Source: Pseudomonas aestuarii | Lineage (GTDB): Bacteria > Pseudomonadota > Gammaproteobacteria > Pseudomonadales > Pseudomonadaceae | Reading direction: 5' to 3' | Length of the DNA stretch: 64,000 nucleotides | NCBI RefSeq assembly: GCF_027988105.1 | Contig: NZ_JAQJZJ010000001.1 | Coordinates: 496,001-560,000 of the forward strand | Part shown: in pieces, positions 1 to 9,715 of the stretch | How the letters are laid out: the number at the start of each line of letters is the position of its first letter | Numbering within the stretch: the stretch's first letter is position 1 | Program-made: the position numbers and the translations under genes | The notes under the pieces: generated by a model | The model's input: the letters and a program-made list of their open reading frames with translations, nothing else | Told to the model about the DNA's origin: nothing | Databases searched by the model: none

Positions 1-1
1 G

Positions 2-3000
2 GCGCTTAAGGGGCTGCCGCAGCGCAGTGAGCCCCTGGCCCTGGATGTCGCTCGGGTATTGCGGCAGTTGCAAGCGGTCAACCGTGTGTCGCTGCTGAAC
101 AGCCAGGTGACCCTGGAAGCCCGTGAGCTGCCGGCCGTTACCCTGACGTACGTCAACCTGACCCTGCGCAATGGCGCCAGTCGGCAGCGTCTGGATGCGC
201 GCCTGCTGCTCCCCGATGGCCAGCCGGTTGCCTTGCAACTGCGCACGCGCATGCAAGCCGAGCGCTGGCGCGAGATGCGGGCCGAGCTGTACCTGAGCCT
301 GCCGCAAAGCGATTGGGCGCGCTGGTTGCCGCCGAGCGTGACCCGCGAGTGGCGTCTTGAGCAGTTGCAGGCCGGCGGTGAAGTCTGGCTGGACTGGGCC
401 GATGGTGCCTTGCAGCGTGCCGTCAGTCGCTTGCATGCGCCGCAAGTGGTGGGGGCCTATCTTGAGCGTGAGGCGGCGCAGGTGCAGAACCTCGCCCTCA
501 ACGCCTATTTCGAGCGTACCGCGCAGGGCTTCGAGCTGCTCCTGGACGATCTGGCCTTGAGCCAGGGCGAGACCCGCTGGGGCGAAGTGCAGCTGGGTCT
601 CAGTCATCGTCAGGACAGTGCTGAAGTCGAAGAGCAATGGTCGCTCGCGGCTGATCGCCTCGACCTGGCGCCGCTGCTGCCGCTGGTCGAGGCCCTGGCA
701 CCCTTGCCGGACAAGGCCCAGGCTGTGCTCGCTAGCCTGCAGCCGCACGGGGCCTTGCGCAACATCCAGGTGGATTACCGGCCGCAGGCCGAAGGCGACA
801 AACGCCTGCAATTCGCCGCCAATCTCGAACACATCGGTTTTGCCGCCCATGAGGCCTCGCCCGCGGCAGAAAATATCAGCGGCAGTGTGGCCGGTGACCT
901 CGGGCAGGGCGAGCTACGCCTGGCGGCGGAGAATTTCTCCCTGCATCTGGCCACGTTGTTCCCCCAGCCCTGGCTGTACAGTCAGGCCAATGCCCGGCTG
1001 ACCTGGCAACTGGATGAGCAGGCCTTCACCCTGCGCAGCCCCTATCTGCAAGTCGTCGGCGAGGAGGGGCCAGTTGCCGGTGACTTCCTGATCCGCCTGA
1101 TGTTCGATCCCGAGGCCGAGGACTACATGGACCTGCGCGTGGGGCTGCGTAACGGCGACGCGCGCTATACCGAGAAATACCTGCCGACCCGCGCCCCTGG
1201 CTTCAGTCCGCAACTGGCTGACTGGTTGAAGACCGCGATTCGCGGCGGCAAGGTCAATGAAGGCTATTTTCAATTTCAGGGTTCGCTGAACAAGGGCGCC
1301 GCCGATGCCGCGCGCAGTATCAGCCTGTTCTTCGCCGTGGAGGATGCCGAACTGGCCTTCCAGCCGGGTTGGCCGGCACTGCGCGAGGCGCGTGGCGAGG
1401 TGTTCATCGAAGACAGCGGCGTACGGGTGCGGGTGGCCGAGGCGCGTATCCTCGATAGTCGGGTGCGTAACGCCGCGGCTGACATCCCTCACGCCGCGTC
1501 GGGGAAGACACTGCGGCTGCTGTTGAACAGCGAGCTGGAAAGCAGCGTTGGCGATGCCCTGAAAATTCTCCAGGACGCGCCCATGGGCACTGCCGAGACG
1601 TTCGCCGGCTGGCGGGGCGAGGGGCCGTTATCGGGCAGGCTCAAACTCGACCTGCCGCTGCACAAGGGGCAAGCATCGGACGTCGAGGTGATAGTCGACT
1701 TCGCCACCGAAGGTGCACGGCTGCAGTTGACCAATCCCGAGCTGGAGCTTAGCCAGCTGAAGGGGGCTTTTCGCTATGACACGGCCAGTGGCTTGAGTGC
1801 TCCGGATATTCGCGCGCAAATCCTCGGCCATGCCGTACGTGGCAAGGCCATGGCTGAAGGTAGCCGTGGCCAGGCGCGGACCCAGATCGAAGCTCATGGC
1901 CAGGTGCCGCTGAGCACCCTGACTGCCTGGCTGGGCGTGACCGAGCCGCTGCCTGTGAGCGGGACTTTACCCTATCGCCTGCGTCTGACGCTGGATGGGG
2001 TCGACAGCCAACTGCGCGTGGATTCCAATCTTCAGGGGGTGGCCGTCGCCCTACCGGCGCCTTTCGGCAAAAGCGCCGGCGAGGAAAGCTATGCCGATTG
2101 GCGCATGACCTTGAGTGGCGCCGAGCGGCGCTATTGGCTGGAATATGCCGATCTGGCGAGCCTGGCCTTCGCGGCACCGCCCGGCCAGTTGGCCGAGGGC
2201 CGCGGCGAGTTGCGTCTGGGCGACGGCCCGGCGCTGTTGCCGGCGGCGTCCGGGGTGCGCTTGCGTGGGCAAATCAGCGAGCTGGATTGGCCGGCCTGGC
2301 AGGCGGCGCTCAAGCCTTATGTCGGTGTGGCGCGCGAGGATGCGCAGCAGGTGTTCAGGGATGCGCGACTGCAGATCGGGCGATTCCACGGCTTTGGCAG
2401 TACTGTCGAGAACCTCGGGGTACAGCTCAAGCGCGGGGCTGGCGCCTGGTTGCTCAACCTGGATAGCGCGCTGCTGAAAGGTCGGGTCGACTTGCCGGAC
2501 GTCGACGCGACGCCTATCGCGGTCAATCTGGAGTACCTGCGTTTGCCGGCGGCTGCCGCCAAGGATGCCGTGGTCGAGGAGCGCGCGGATCCGCTGCTTG
2601 GGGTCGACCCGCGGCAGATTCCCGCCATCGACCTGCACATCGATCAGGTGCTGCAAGGGGCCGAGCTGCTGGGCGCGTGGTCGCTGAAAGCGCGGCCGAA
2701 TGCTACGGGGGTGCAGTTCAACGACCTGGACCTGGATCTGAAGGGCTTGCAACTGGCCGGCAGTGCCGGATGGCAGGGCACGGCCGAGGCCAGCAGTAGC
2801 TGGTACAAGGGACGCCTGCAGGGCGAGGACCTGGCCGATGTGCTGCTGGCCTGGGACTTCGCGCCGACGGCCAACAGTGAAAGCTTTCAGCTGGATGTCG
2901 ACGGGCGTTGGCCGGGTTCGCCTGCGTGGGTCAGTCTGAAGCGCTTTTCCGGCAGCATGGATGCAACCTTGCGCAAGGGCCAGTTCACTGAGGTGCAAGG

Positions 3001-3442
3001 CCCTGCATCGGCGCTACGGGTATTCGGCCTGCTCAACTTCAACTCGATTGGCCGCCGTCTGCGCCTGGACTTTTCCGACCTGCTCGACAAGGGGTTGAGT
3101 TATGACCGGGTCAAGGGACTGCTGGTCGCCAGCGACGGAGTGTACGTCACCCGCATACCCATTACCCTGACCGGGCCATCGAGCAATCTGGAGTTGGACG
3201 GTACCCTGAACCTGGCCGATGATCTGGTCGATGCCAAGCTGCGGGTAACCTTGCCGTTGAGCAATAACCTGCCGCTGGCGGCATTGATCGTCGGCGCACC
3301 GGCGATTGGCGGGGCGTTATTCCTGGTGGACAAGCTGCTGGGCGATCGTGTGGCACGTTTTGCCAGTGTGCAATACAGCGTCACGGGCCGTTGGCAGGAT
3401 CCGCAGATCACCTTCGACAAGCCTTTTGATACGTCGCGCTGA
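2..3442 (+). CDS. yhdP: YhdP family AsmA-like envelope protein (5' partial)
   Basis: The reading frame is open from the first bases, so the N terminus, including the expected membrane anchor, lies outside the window; about 1146 residues are visible and the family is usually about 1270. The protein is one long run of beta-rich, low-cysteine repeats typical of the AsmA/TamB-like bridge proteins. It ends in an AsmA-type C-terminal region with a hydrophobic stretch (LPLAALIVGAPAIGGALFLV) and a final beta segment. YhdP, TamB and YdbH are known to carry phospholipids from the inner to the outer membrane. An internal TTG at 59 could be mistaken for a start but is not needed. The next gene follows after about 95 bp. 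The family call is firm; the transport role is by family. Confidence 0.9.
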   Translation, partial: ALKGLPQRSEPLALDVARVLRQLQAVNRVSLLNSQVTLEARELPAVTLTYVNLTLRNGASRQRLDARLLLPDGQPVALQLRTRMQAERWREMRAELYLSLPQSDWARWLPPSVTREWRLEQLQAGGEVWLDWADGALQRAVSRLHAPQVVGAYLEREAAQVQNLALNAYFERTAQGFELLLDDLALSQGETRWGEVQLGLSHRQDSAEVEEQWSLAADRLDLAPLLPLVEALAPLPDKAQAVLASLQPHGALRNIQVDYRPQAEGDKRLQFAANLEHIGFAAHEASPAAENISGSVAGDLGQGELRLAAENFSLHLATLFPQPWLYSQANARLTWQLDEQAFTLRSPYLQVVGEEGPVAGDFLIRLMFDPEAEDYMDLRVGLRNGDARYTEKYLPTRAPGFSPQLADWLKTAIRGGKVNEGYFQFQGSLNKGAADAARSISLFFAVEDAELAFQPGWPALREARGEVFIEDSGVRVRVAEARILDSRVRNAAADIPHAASGKTLRLLLNSELESSVGDALKILQDAPMGTAETFAGWRGEGPLSGRLKLDLPLHKGQASDVEVIVDFATEGARLQLTNPELELSQLKGAFRYDTASGLSAPDIRAQILGHAVRGKAMAEGSRGQARTQIEAHGQVPLSTLTAWLGVTEPLPVSGTLPYRLRLTLDGVDSQLRVDSNLQGVAVALPAPFGKSAGEESYADWRMTLSGAERRYWLEYADLASLAFAAPPGQLAEGRGELRLGDGPALLPAASGVRLRGQISELDWPAWQAALKPYVGVAREDAQQVFRDARLQIGRFHGFGSTVENLGVQLKRGAGAWLLNLDSALLKGRVDLPDVDATPIAVNLEYLRLPAAAAKDAVVEERADPLLGVDPRQIPAIDLHIDQVLQGAELLGAWSLKARPNATGVQFNDLDLDLKGLQLAGSAGWQGTAEASSSWYKGRLQGEDLADVLLAWDFAPTANSESFQLDVDGRWPGSPAWVSLKRFSGSMDATLRKGQFTEVQGPASALRVFGLLNFNSIGRRLRLDFSDLLDKGLSYDRVKGLLVASDGVYVTRIPITLTGPSSNLELDGTLNLADDLVDAKLRVTLPLSNNLPLAALIVGAPAIGGALFLVDKLLGDRVARFASVQYSVTGRWQDPQITFDKPFDTSR

Positions 3443-3537
3443 GCAGCCATTGAGCAAAAACCGTTGCGCCGGGCGATGCAGTCGATGGCCATGGCTTGTA
3501 AGCTGAAGGCCCAACCACTCAGCGACCTGGAGTGCGC

Positions 3538-4392
3538 ATGACCCTCGCGGTGATTCAAATGGTCAGCCGGGACGAAGTGCCGGCCAATCTGCATCAGGCC
3601 CGGCGCCTGCTCGAGCAGGCGGCGGCGGGCGGAGCGCGCCTGGCGGTATTGCCGGAGAATTTCGCCGCCATGGGCCGCCGCGATCTGGCCGCGCTGGGTC
3701 GCAGCGAAGCGCGCGGTGAGGGACCGATTCTGCCCTGGTTGAAACAGGCCGCCCGCGACCTCAAGTTATGGATAGTGGCCGGTACCTTGCCCTTGCCGCC
3801 TGCGGGTCAGCCCGAGGCAAAGGCGCGGGCCTGTTGCCTGGTGCTCGACGAGCATGGTGAGCAGGTCGCGCGCTACGACAAGCTGCACCTGTTCGATGTG
3901 GAGGTCGGCGACAGCCAGGGCCGTTACCGCGAATCCGATGATTTTGCCCACGGCAGCCAGGTCGTAGTGGTCGATACCCCCGTTGGGCGCCTGGGCTTGA
4001 CGGTGTGCTACGACCTGCGTTTCCCTGAACTCTATGGCGCCCTGCGTGAAGCCGGGGCGGAGTTGATCAGCGTGCCGGCGGCCTTCACTGCGCTGACCGG
4101 TGCGGCGCATTGGCAGGTACTGGTGCGGGCCCGCGCCATCGAGACTCAGTGTTGCCTGCTGGCCGCCGGCCAGGGTGGCATTCATCCCGGCGGGCGCGAG
4201 ACTTTCGGCCATTCGGCCATCGTCGATCCCTGGGGCCGGGTGTTGGCCGAGCAGGCGCAAGGCGAAGCGGTCTTGCTGGCCAGCCGCGATGCCGTCGAGC
4301 AGGCGGCGATTCGCCAACGCATGCCGGTGAGCCGGCATAAACGATTTTTTGCAGCGGCCGAACCACGGTTGCCGGGTTTGGAACAGTCATGA
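3538..4392 (+). CDS. Carbon-nitrogen hydrolase (nitrilase superfamily, Nit1/YbeM-like)
   Basis: This 284-residue amidohydrolase has the nitrilase catalytic triad in place: Glu40 in LPENFA, Lys115 in YDKLHLF and Cys157 in TVCYDLRFPE. It is close to the Nit1/YbeM branch, whose characterised members remove deaminated glutathione, but the true substrate cannot be read from sequence. I start it at the ATG at 3538 because GGAG at 3529-3532 sits 5 nt upstream; a GTG at 3532 would overlap that ribosome binding site. Its TGA overlaps the first of two 20-bp tandem copies that lead into tldD, so it is probably cotranscribed with tldD. Confidence 0.88.
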   Translation: MTLAVIQMVSRDEVPANLHQARRLLEQAAAGGARLAVLPENFAAMGRRDLAALGRSEARGEGPILPWLKQAARDLKLWIVAGTLPLPPAGQPEAKARACCLVLDEHGEQVARYDKLHLFDVEVGDSQGRYRESDDFAHGSQVVVVDTPVGRLGLTVCYDLRFPELYGALREAGAELISVPAAFTALTGAAHWQVLVRARAIETQCCLLAAGQGGIHPGGRETFGHSAIVDPWGRVLAEQAQGEAVLLASRDAVEQAAIRQRMPVSRHKRFFAAAEPRLPGLEQS

Positions 4393-4432
4393 ACGAGATG
4401 AAGCAGCCATGAACGAGATGAAGCCAGTATGA
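4389..4432 (+). repeat. Two 20-bp tandem copies forming ATGA-linked mini-ORFs before tldD
   Basis: Copies begin at 4389 and 4409 and a diverged third begins at 4429, which is the start of tldD. Each copy starts ATGAACGAGATGAAG. The first reads as MNEMKQP-stop (4389-4412) and the second as MNEMKPV-stop (4409-4432). Every TGA overlaps the next ATG: the nitrilase stop with copy 1, copy 1 with copy 2, copy 2 with tldD. The unit length is not a multiple of three, so each copy moves the ribosome to a new frame. It looks like duplication of the tldD 5' end. Confidence 0.85.
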
Positions 4433-5871
4433 GCGAGATGTTGTTATCCGTCAGTGAGCACCTGTTGGGCCCGGGCGGCTTGACCCTCGACCATTTGCCA
4501 GGGGTGCTGGGCGAATTGTCCGGTCCCGGTATCGATGCGGCCGATCTGTATTTTCAGAGCCAGGTGTCCGAGACCTGGGTGCTGGAGGACGGCATCGTCA
4601 AGGAGGGCAGTTTCAACCTGGATCAGGGCGTCGGCGTGCGTGCCCAGTCCGGTGAGAAAACCGGGTTTGCCTACAGCAACGCCATCACCGCCGAGGCGCT
4701 GACCCAGGCCGCCCGTGCCGCTCGCTCGATTGCCCGTGCCGGGCAGAACGCGCGGGTGCAGGCCTTCAGCAGCCCGCAGGTCACCGCCTTGTATGCGCCG
4801 GAAAACCCGCTGGACGTGATCGGCCGGGCGCAGAAGGTCGAGTTGCTCAAGCAGATCGATGTGGCCACGCGTGCCCTCGATTCGCGGATCAAGCAGGTCA
4901 CGGTCAGCCTCGCTGGGGTCTGGGATCGCATTCTGGTGGCGGCGCAGGACGGCAGCCTGGGCGTCGATATTCGCCCGTTGGTGCGTTTCAATGTCAGCGT
5001 GATCGTCGAGCAGAATGGCCGCCGCGAGCGCGGCAGTCATGGTGGTGGCGGGCGTAGCGACTATCGCTACTTCATGACCGAGGATCGCGCCATGGGCTAT
5101 GCCCGCGAGGCGCTGCGCCAGGCCCTGGTCAATCTCGAAGCGATTCCCGCGCCAGCCGGCACCCTGCCGGTGGTGATGGGCGCCGGTTGGTCAGGCGTGC
5201 TGCTGCACGAGGCGGTCGGCCATGGCCTGGAAGGCGATTTCAATCGCAAGGGCAGCTCCGCCTACAGCGGGCGCATGGGCGAGAAGGTCGCCTCCAGTCT
5301 GTGCACCATCGTCGATGACGGCACCCTGCTCGGGCGACGTGGCTCGCTCAGCGTGGATGACGAAGGCACGCCGACCCAGTGCACCACGCTGATCGAGAAC
5401 GGCGTGCTCAAGGGCTATATGCAGGACAAGTTGAACGCCCGCCTGATGGGCGTCGCACGCACCGGCAACGGTCGCCGCGAATCCTACGCGCACCTGCCGA
5501 TGCCGCGCATGACCAATACCTACATGCTGGCAGGGGAAAGCGACCCGGAAGAAATCATCCGCTCGGTGAAGAAGGGCATCTACTGCGCCAACCTCGGCGG
5601 CGGCCAGGTCGACATCACCAGCGGCAAGTTCGTCTTCTCCACCAGCGAGGCCTACCTGATCGAAGACGGCAAGATCACCGCGCCGGTCAAGGGCGCCACC
5701 CTGATCGGCAACGGCCCCGAGGCCATGAGCCGGGTGTCGATGGTCGGCAACGACCTGGCCCTGGACAGCGGCGTTGGCACCTGCGGCAAGGACGGTCAGT
5801 CGGTGCCGGTCGGCGTCGGCCAGCCGACCCTGAAGATCGATGCGATTACCGTGGGCGGGACGGGGGCTTAG
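4429..5871 (+). CDS. tldD: Metalloprotease TldD
   Basis: TldD is the metal-binding half of the TldD/TldE heterodimeric peptidase, which acts on unfolded peptides and is known for trimming microcin B17 and degrading CcdA. The protein has 480 residues, the usual length. The zinc motif HEAVGH is at residues 260-265, followed by the conserved glycine-rich C-terminal domain ([13 protein letters not shown] near residue 390). The partner gene pmbA/tldE is 0.7 kb downstream, separated only by darP on the other strand. The ATG at 4429 overlaps the stop of an upstream 7-codon mini-ORF, so translation may be coupled. Confidence 0.96.
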   Translation: MSEMLLSVSEHLLGPGGLTLDHLPGVLGELSGPGIDAADLYFQSQVSETWVLEDGIVKEGSFNLDQGVGVRAQSGEKTGFAYSNAITAEALTQAARAARSIARAGQNARVQAFSSPQVTALYAPENPLDVIGRAQKVELLKQIDVATRALDSRIKQVTVSLAGVWDRILVAAQDGSLGVDIRPLVRFNVSVIVEQNGRRERGSHGGGGRSDYRYFMTEDRAMGYAREALRQALVNLEAIPAPAGTLPVVMGAGWSGVLLHEAVGHGLEGDFNRKGSSAYSGRMGEKVASSLCTIVDDGTLLGRRGSLSVDDEGTPTQCTTLIENGVLKGYMQDKLNARLMGVARTGNGRRESYAHLPMPRMTNTYMLAGESDPEEIIRSVKKGIYCANLGGGQVDITSGKFVFSTSEAYLIEDGKITAPVKGATLIGNGPEAMSRVSMVGNDLALDSGVGTCGKDGQSVPVGVGQPTLKIDAITVGGTGA

Positions 5872-5916
5872 GGTGGGGCAGGCGAGCGCCTGAGCCAACC
5901 CTGGTGGAGGCAGGCG

Positions 5917-6435
5917 TTAGCGCAGGCCGCGCTGGCTTTCGTCCAGTTCGCGGATGTATTTGAAGATCTTGCGCGAGGCCGCTGGCGCTTTGTTCTGCGC
6001 CAGTTCGTGCTGGGCCTGACGAATCAACTGACGCAGGTGTTGCCGGTCTGCTGCAGGATAGTCGCCGACAAAGGCTTCCAGGGTGTCGTCGGTACCGTTG
6101 ATAAGACGGTCACGCCAGCGCTCCAGGCCATGAAAGCGTTCGTTGTACTGGCGAGTCGAGGCGTCCAGTTGGTCGAGCAGGGTCAGAATCGCGTCGATGT
6201 CCTGATCGCGCATCAGCCGGCCGATAAACTGCACATGGCGCTTTTTCGCGGAATTGGCCGTGTGCTTGGGCGCCTCTTCGAGGGCGCGGCGCAATTCGTC
6301 GGTCAGTGGCAGTTTGTTGAGCAGGTCGGGCTTCAGGGTGGTCAGGCGTTGACCCAGGTCTTGCAAGGCGTGCAGCTCGCGCTTGACCTGGGTTTTACTC
6401 TTCTCGCCGGAGAAGTCATCAAGATATTCAGGCAT
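5917..6435 (-). CDS. darP: Ribosome biogenesis factor DarP/YjgA (DUF615)
   Basis: This is a 172-residue, highly charged helical protein of the YjgA family, which associates with late 50S precursors and helps peptidyl transferase centre maturation. The start is the ATG at 6435 ([16 protein letters not shown]), where family similarity begins; an in-frame ATG 24 codons earlier would add unrelated residues. It lies between tldD and pmbA and is divergent from pmbA. The yjgA-pmbA pairing is also seen in Escherichia coli, which supports the call. Convergence with tldD leaves only 45 bp. Confidence 0.92.
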   Translation of the reverse strand: MPEYLDDFSGEKSKTQVKRELHALQDLGQRLTTLKPDLLNKLPLTDELRRALEEAPKHTANSAKKRHVQFIGRLMRDQDIDAILTLLDQLDASTRQYNERFHGLERWRDRLINGTDDTLEAFVGDYPAADRQHLRQLIRQAQHELAQNKAPAASRKIFKYIRELDESQRGLR

Positions 6436-6552
6436 GGGGGCGGTCCAATGGAAAACGCCGCCATGATAGCAAGTATCCAACTGCAAGCGTTCGGCCCGCA
6501 GCATCACGTGCGACGCGCGCAGTAGATCCCGGACAGATTTTTAGGAGTTGTT

Positions 6553-7899
6553 ATGAGTGCAGTAGAAATTGTCGGCCCCGAGGCCGTGCCGCAGTTGCAG
6601 GCGCAGGTCGAGCAGATCATCGCCGAGGCGAAGAAGCAGGGCGCCAGTGCCTGCGAGGTGGCCGTGTCGGTGGAGCAAGGCTTGTCCACCTCGGTTCGCC
6701 AGGGCGAGGTCGAGACGGTCGAGTTCAATCGTGACCAGGGGTTCGGCATCACCCTGTATGTCGGCCAGCGCAAGGGCTCGGCCAGCACCTCGGCGAGTGG
6801 CGATGCCGCTATCCGGGAAACCGTGGCGGCGGCTCTGGCGATTGCCAAGCATGCGTCCGAAGATGAGGCGGCGGGCTTGGCCGATGCCGCGCTGATGGCG
6901 CGCGAGTTGCCGCAACTGGACTTGTATCACGCCTGGGCCATCAGCCCTGAGCAGGCCATCGAGCAGGCGCTGCGCTGTGAAGCCGCCGCCTTTGCCGCGG
7001 ATCAGCGGATCAAGAACGCCGACGGTACCACCCTCAATACTCACCAGGGCTGCCGGGTGTATGGCAACAGCCATGGTTTCGTCGCAGGCTATGCCAGCAC
7101 GCGGCACAGCTTGAGCTGTGTGATGATCGCCGAGGACGGCGGGCAGATGCAGCGCGATTACTGGTACGACGTCAATCGTCAGGGCGAACTGCTGGCCGAT
7201 GCCGCCGGGATTGGCCAGCGTGCCGCGCAGCGTGCGGTCAGTCGCCTGGGTGCGCGCCCGGTGCCGACTTGCGAAGTGCCGGTGCTGTTTTGCGCCGAAC
7301 TGGCCACCGGGCTGTTCGGGCATTTCCTCGCGGCTATTTCCGGCGGCAACCTGTACCGCAAGTCATCCTTTCTCGAGGATGCCCTGGGCCAGCAGTTGTT
7401 CCCCGACTGGCTTACCCTCGACGAGCGCCCGCATATTCCGCGTGCCCTGGGCAGTGCGGCCTTCGACGGCGATGGGCTGGCGACCTATGCCAAGCCGTTT
7501 GTCGCGGGCGGCGAGCTGGTCTCCTACATACTTGGCACCTACTCGGGGCGCAAGCTGGGCATGCCGAGCACGGCCAACTCCGGTGGTGTGCACAACCTGT
7601 TCGTCAGCCATGGAACGGAAGACCAGCAGGCGCTGCTCAAGCGCATGGGCCGCGGCCTGCTGGTCACCGAGTTGATGGGCCAGGGCCTGAACATGGTCAC
7701 CGGCGACTATTCGCGCGGGGCTGGTGGTTTCTGGGTGGAGAACGGCGAGATCCAGTTCCCGGTGCAGGAAGTGACCATCGCCGGCAATCTGCGCGACATG
7801 TTCAAGCAGATAGTCGCGGTGGGCAACGATCTCGAGCTGCGCAGTAACATCCGCACCGGTTCGGTGTTGATCGAGAAGATGACGGTGGCGGGTAGCTGA
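6553..7899 (+). CDS. pmbA: Metalloprotease-complex subunit PmbA/TldE
   Basis: This 448-residue protein is homologous to TldD but lacks a HExxxH motif; the corresponding stretch reads ELATGLFGHFLAA. It is therefore the non-catalytic TldE partner that shapes the peptide channel of the heterodimer. The C-terminal glycine-rich region (TGDYSRGAGGFWVENG, about residues 385-400) is typical. A good ribosome binding site, AGGAG, lies at 6542-6546 before the ATG. It is divergent from darP and convergent with ptsO across a repeat-containing spacer. Confidence 0.95.
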   Translation: MSAVEIVGPEAVPQLQAQVEQIIAEAKKQGASACEVAVSVEQGLSTSVRQGEVETVEFNRDQGFGITLYVGQRKGSASTSASGDAAIRETVAAALAIAKHASEDEAAGLADAALMARELPQLDLYHAWAISPEQAIEQALRCEAAAFAADQRIKNADGTTLNTHQGCRVYGNSHGFVAGYASTRHSLSCVMIAEDGGQMQRDYWYDVNRQGELLADAAGIGQRAAQRAVSRLGARPVPTCEVPVLFCAELATGLFGHFLAAISGGNLYRKSSFLEDALGQQLFPDWLTLDERPHIPRALGSAAFDGDGLATYAKPFVAGGELVSYILGTYSGRKLGMPSTANSGGVHNLFVSHGTEDQQALLKRMGRGLLVTELMGQGLNMVTGDYSRGAGGFWVENGEIQFPVQEVTIAGNLRDMFKQIVAVGNDLELRSNIRTGSVLIEKMTVAGS

Positions 7900-7914
7900 G
7901 GGGTAGCTGCAAGC

Positions 7915-8081
7915 CATAGGCCGGGTTAGCGGCGCGTGCCGCTGACCGAAGGCTGCTGCCGGACTAAGGCGCCGCGTAACCCGGTGGGGTGTATCGCGGC
8001 AATTTGGACATGTCCGGTTACGGAGCGCCGAACTGTTCGACAGGCGCGTTATCGAGTGGGCACGCCTAACCCAACCTACGG
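7915..8081. repeat. REP-like inverted repeat region between pmbA and ptsO
   Basis: Arms CCGGGTTAGCGGCGC (7921-7935) and GCGCCGCGTAACCCGG (7969-7984) are inverted copies differing by one inserted base. A second GGGTTAGGCGTG-type segment (reverse strand, about 8060-8080) lies beside ptsO. Repeated GGGTTA-containing sequences of this kind are common between convergent Pseudomonas genes and can act as mRNA 3'-end hairpins. No coding sequence or T-tract terminator is seen. Confidence 0.6.
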
Positions 8082-8354
8082 CTATTCGCCTTCGTCGAAG
8101 TAGTTGTTGATCAGTTCGATCAGGGCCTTGAGTGCGTCATCGTCCTGCTCACCTTCGGTGTGCAGGTGAATTGGTGTGCCCTTGCCTGCTGCGAGCATCA
8201 TGACCGCCATGATGCTTTTGCCGTCCACCAGGCTCTCCGGTGCGCGGCCGACCTTGACCGTGCAAGGGAAGCGCCCGGCGACACCGACGAACTTGGCGGC
8301 TGCGCGTGCATGCAGGCCCAGCTTGTTGATGATGGTGACTTCGCAGGAGGGCAT
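8082..8354 (-). CDS. ptsO: HPr-like phosphocarrier NPr of the nitrogen PTS
   Basis: This 90-residue HPr-fold protein passes phosphate from EI-Ntr (PtsP) to EIIA-Ntr (PtsN). The phosphorylated histidine is His15 in LGLHARAAAKF, and the second HPr signature (VDGKSIMAVMML, with Ser47) is intact. It follows rapZ by 12 bp and is the last gene of the rpoN cluster, the usual gammaproteobacterial arrangement. Length and motifs match the family. Confidence 0.96.
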   Translation of the reverse strand: MPSCEVTIINKLGLHARAAAKFVGVAGRFPCTVKVGRAPESLVDGKSIMAVMMLAAGKGTPIHLHTEGEQDDDALKALIELINNYFDEGE

Positions 8355-8366
8355 CGCGGCAGTTCC

Positions 8367-9224
8367 TTAGCTAAGGTCGCGGTGGCGAACCTGGACGTTC
8401 TTCAAGATGGGTTTCAGGGTCTCGCCGAGGCGATTGGCCAGGTAGACCGAGCGGTGATGACCGCCCGTGCAGCCGATCGCCACGGTGACATAGGCGCGGT
8501 TGCTGGCGGCGAAGCGGGGCAGCCATTTCTTCAGGTAGGCGAGGATGTCCTGGAACATTTCTTCGACATCGGCCTGCGCCGCCAGATAGTCGGTCACCGG
8601 CTGATCGAGCCCGGAGAAGTCGCGCAGGTCCGGCTTCCAGTAGGGGTTGGGCAGGCAGCGCACATCGAACACCAGGTCGGCATCCACCGGCATGCCGCGC
8701 TTGAAGCCGAATGACTCGACCAGAAAGGCCGTGCCCGGCTCCGGCTGGTTGAGCAGGCGCAGTTTCAGGCTGTCGCGTAACTGGTAGAGGTTGAGGTGGG
8801 TGGTATCGATCTGCAGGTCGGCGAGGTCGGTGATCGGCCCGAGCAGCAGGCTTTCATCGGCGATGGCCTCGGCCAGCGAGCGGTTCTCGTTGGTCAGCGG
8901 ATGGCGCCGGCGGGTCTCGGAAAAGCGCTTGAGCAGGGTTTCCTCATCGGCATCCAGGTAGATCACGTCGCACTTGATATGCCGCGCCCGCACCTCGGCG
9001 AGGATTTCCGGGAAGCGCTTGAGCTGGCTGGGCAGGTTGCGCGCGTCGATCGATACGGCGACTTGCGGATGCAGCAGTTCGGTATCCTGCAGGGTGCGCT
9101 CCGCCAGTTCGGGGAGCAGGCCGGCCGGCAGGTTATCTATGCAGTAGAAGCCGTTGTCCTCAAGGACGTCGAGGGCAGTGCTTTTGCCGGAGCCGGAGCG
9201 ACCGCTGACGATGATCAAGCGCAT
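8367..9224 (-). CDS. rapZ: RNase adapter protein RapZ (YvcJ family)
   Basis: This 285-residue P-loop protein has the Walker A motif GRSGSGKS at residues 8-15 and the C-terminal signature [12 protein letters not shown]. In enterobacteria RapZ binds GlmZ/GlmY small RNAs and guides RNase E, tuning amino-sugar supply for the envelope. Whether the RNA partners are conserved here cannot be seen, and the family also binds nucleotides and GlcN6P. It sits 2 bp after ptsN, so it is cotranscribed with the nitrogen PTS genes. Confidence 0.95.
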   Translation of the reverse strand: MRLIIVSGRSGSGKSTALDVLEDNGFYCIDNLPAGLLPELAERTLQDTELLHPQVAVSIDARNLPSQLKRFPEILAEVRARHIKCDVIYLDADEETLLKRFSETRRRHPLTNENRSLAEAIADESLLLGPITDLADLQIDTTHLNLYQLRDSLKLRLLNQPEPGTAFLVESFGFKRGMPVDADLVFDVRCLPNPYWKPDLRDFSGLDQPVTDYLAAQADVEEMFQDILAYLKKWLPRFAASNRAYVTVAIGCTGGHHRSVYLANRLGETLKPILKNVQVRHRDLS

Positions 9225-9226
9225 GG

Positions 9227-9700
9227 TCAGGCCTGGTTGAGTTGGCTTTGTACATCCACCACGACCTGATACAGCGCGTCGCTGCTCTGGGCTTGGCGCA
9301 AACGCTCACGCACATCGCTGCGGTCGAGCATGCTGGCGATCTGGCGCAGCAGTTCCAGGTGTTCGTCGGTGGCCGCTTCCGGTACCAGCAGGACGAACAG
9401 CAGGTCGACCGGGGCGCCGTCGATGGCGTCGAAGTCCACCGCTGAATCCAGGCGCAACAGGGCACTGATCGGTGCATTGCAACCCGGCAGGCGACAGTGC
9501 GGAATGGCAATGCCATTGCCGAAACCGGTCGAGCCGAGTTTTTCGCGGGCGATCAGGCTTTCGAAAATGTCTTGGCCGTCCAGGTCGGGCAGTTCGCGTG
9601 CCACCAGGTTGGCTATCTGTTCGAGTACACGTTTCTTGCTGCCTCCCGGCACGTTCACTAGGGAACGGCCGGGGGTCAGGATATTTTCGAGTCGGATCAT
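9227..9700 (-). CDS. ptsN: Nitrogen PTS EIIA component PtsN
   Basis: This 157-residue EIIA protein of the fructose/mannitol type has its phosphorylation site at His68 in [11 protein letters not shown]. It is the output protein of the PtsP-PtsO-PtsN relay, linking nitrogen and carbon state to potassium transport and other regulators. The start at 9700 ([13 protein letters not shown]) fits the family. It is 15 bp downstream of hpf and directly precedes rapZ in the rpoN operon. Confidence 0.96.
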   Translation of the reverse strand: MIRLENILTPGRSLVNVPGGSKKRVLEQIANLVARELPDLDGQDIFESLIAREKLGSTGFGNGIAIPHCRLPGCNAPISALLRLDSAVDFDAIDGAPVDLLFVLLVPEAATDEHLELLRQIASMLDRSDVRERLRQAQSSDALYQVVVDVQSQLNQA

Positions 9701-9715
9701 GGGAGGGAGGCGATC

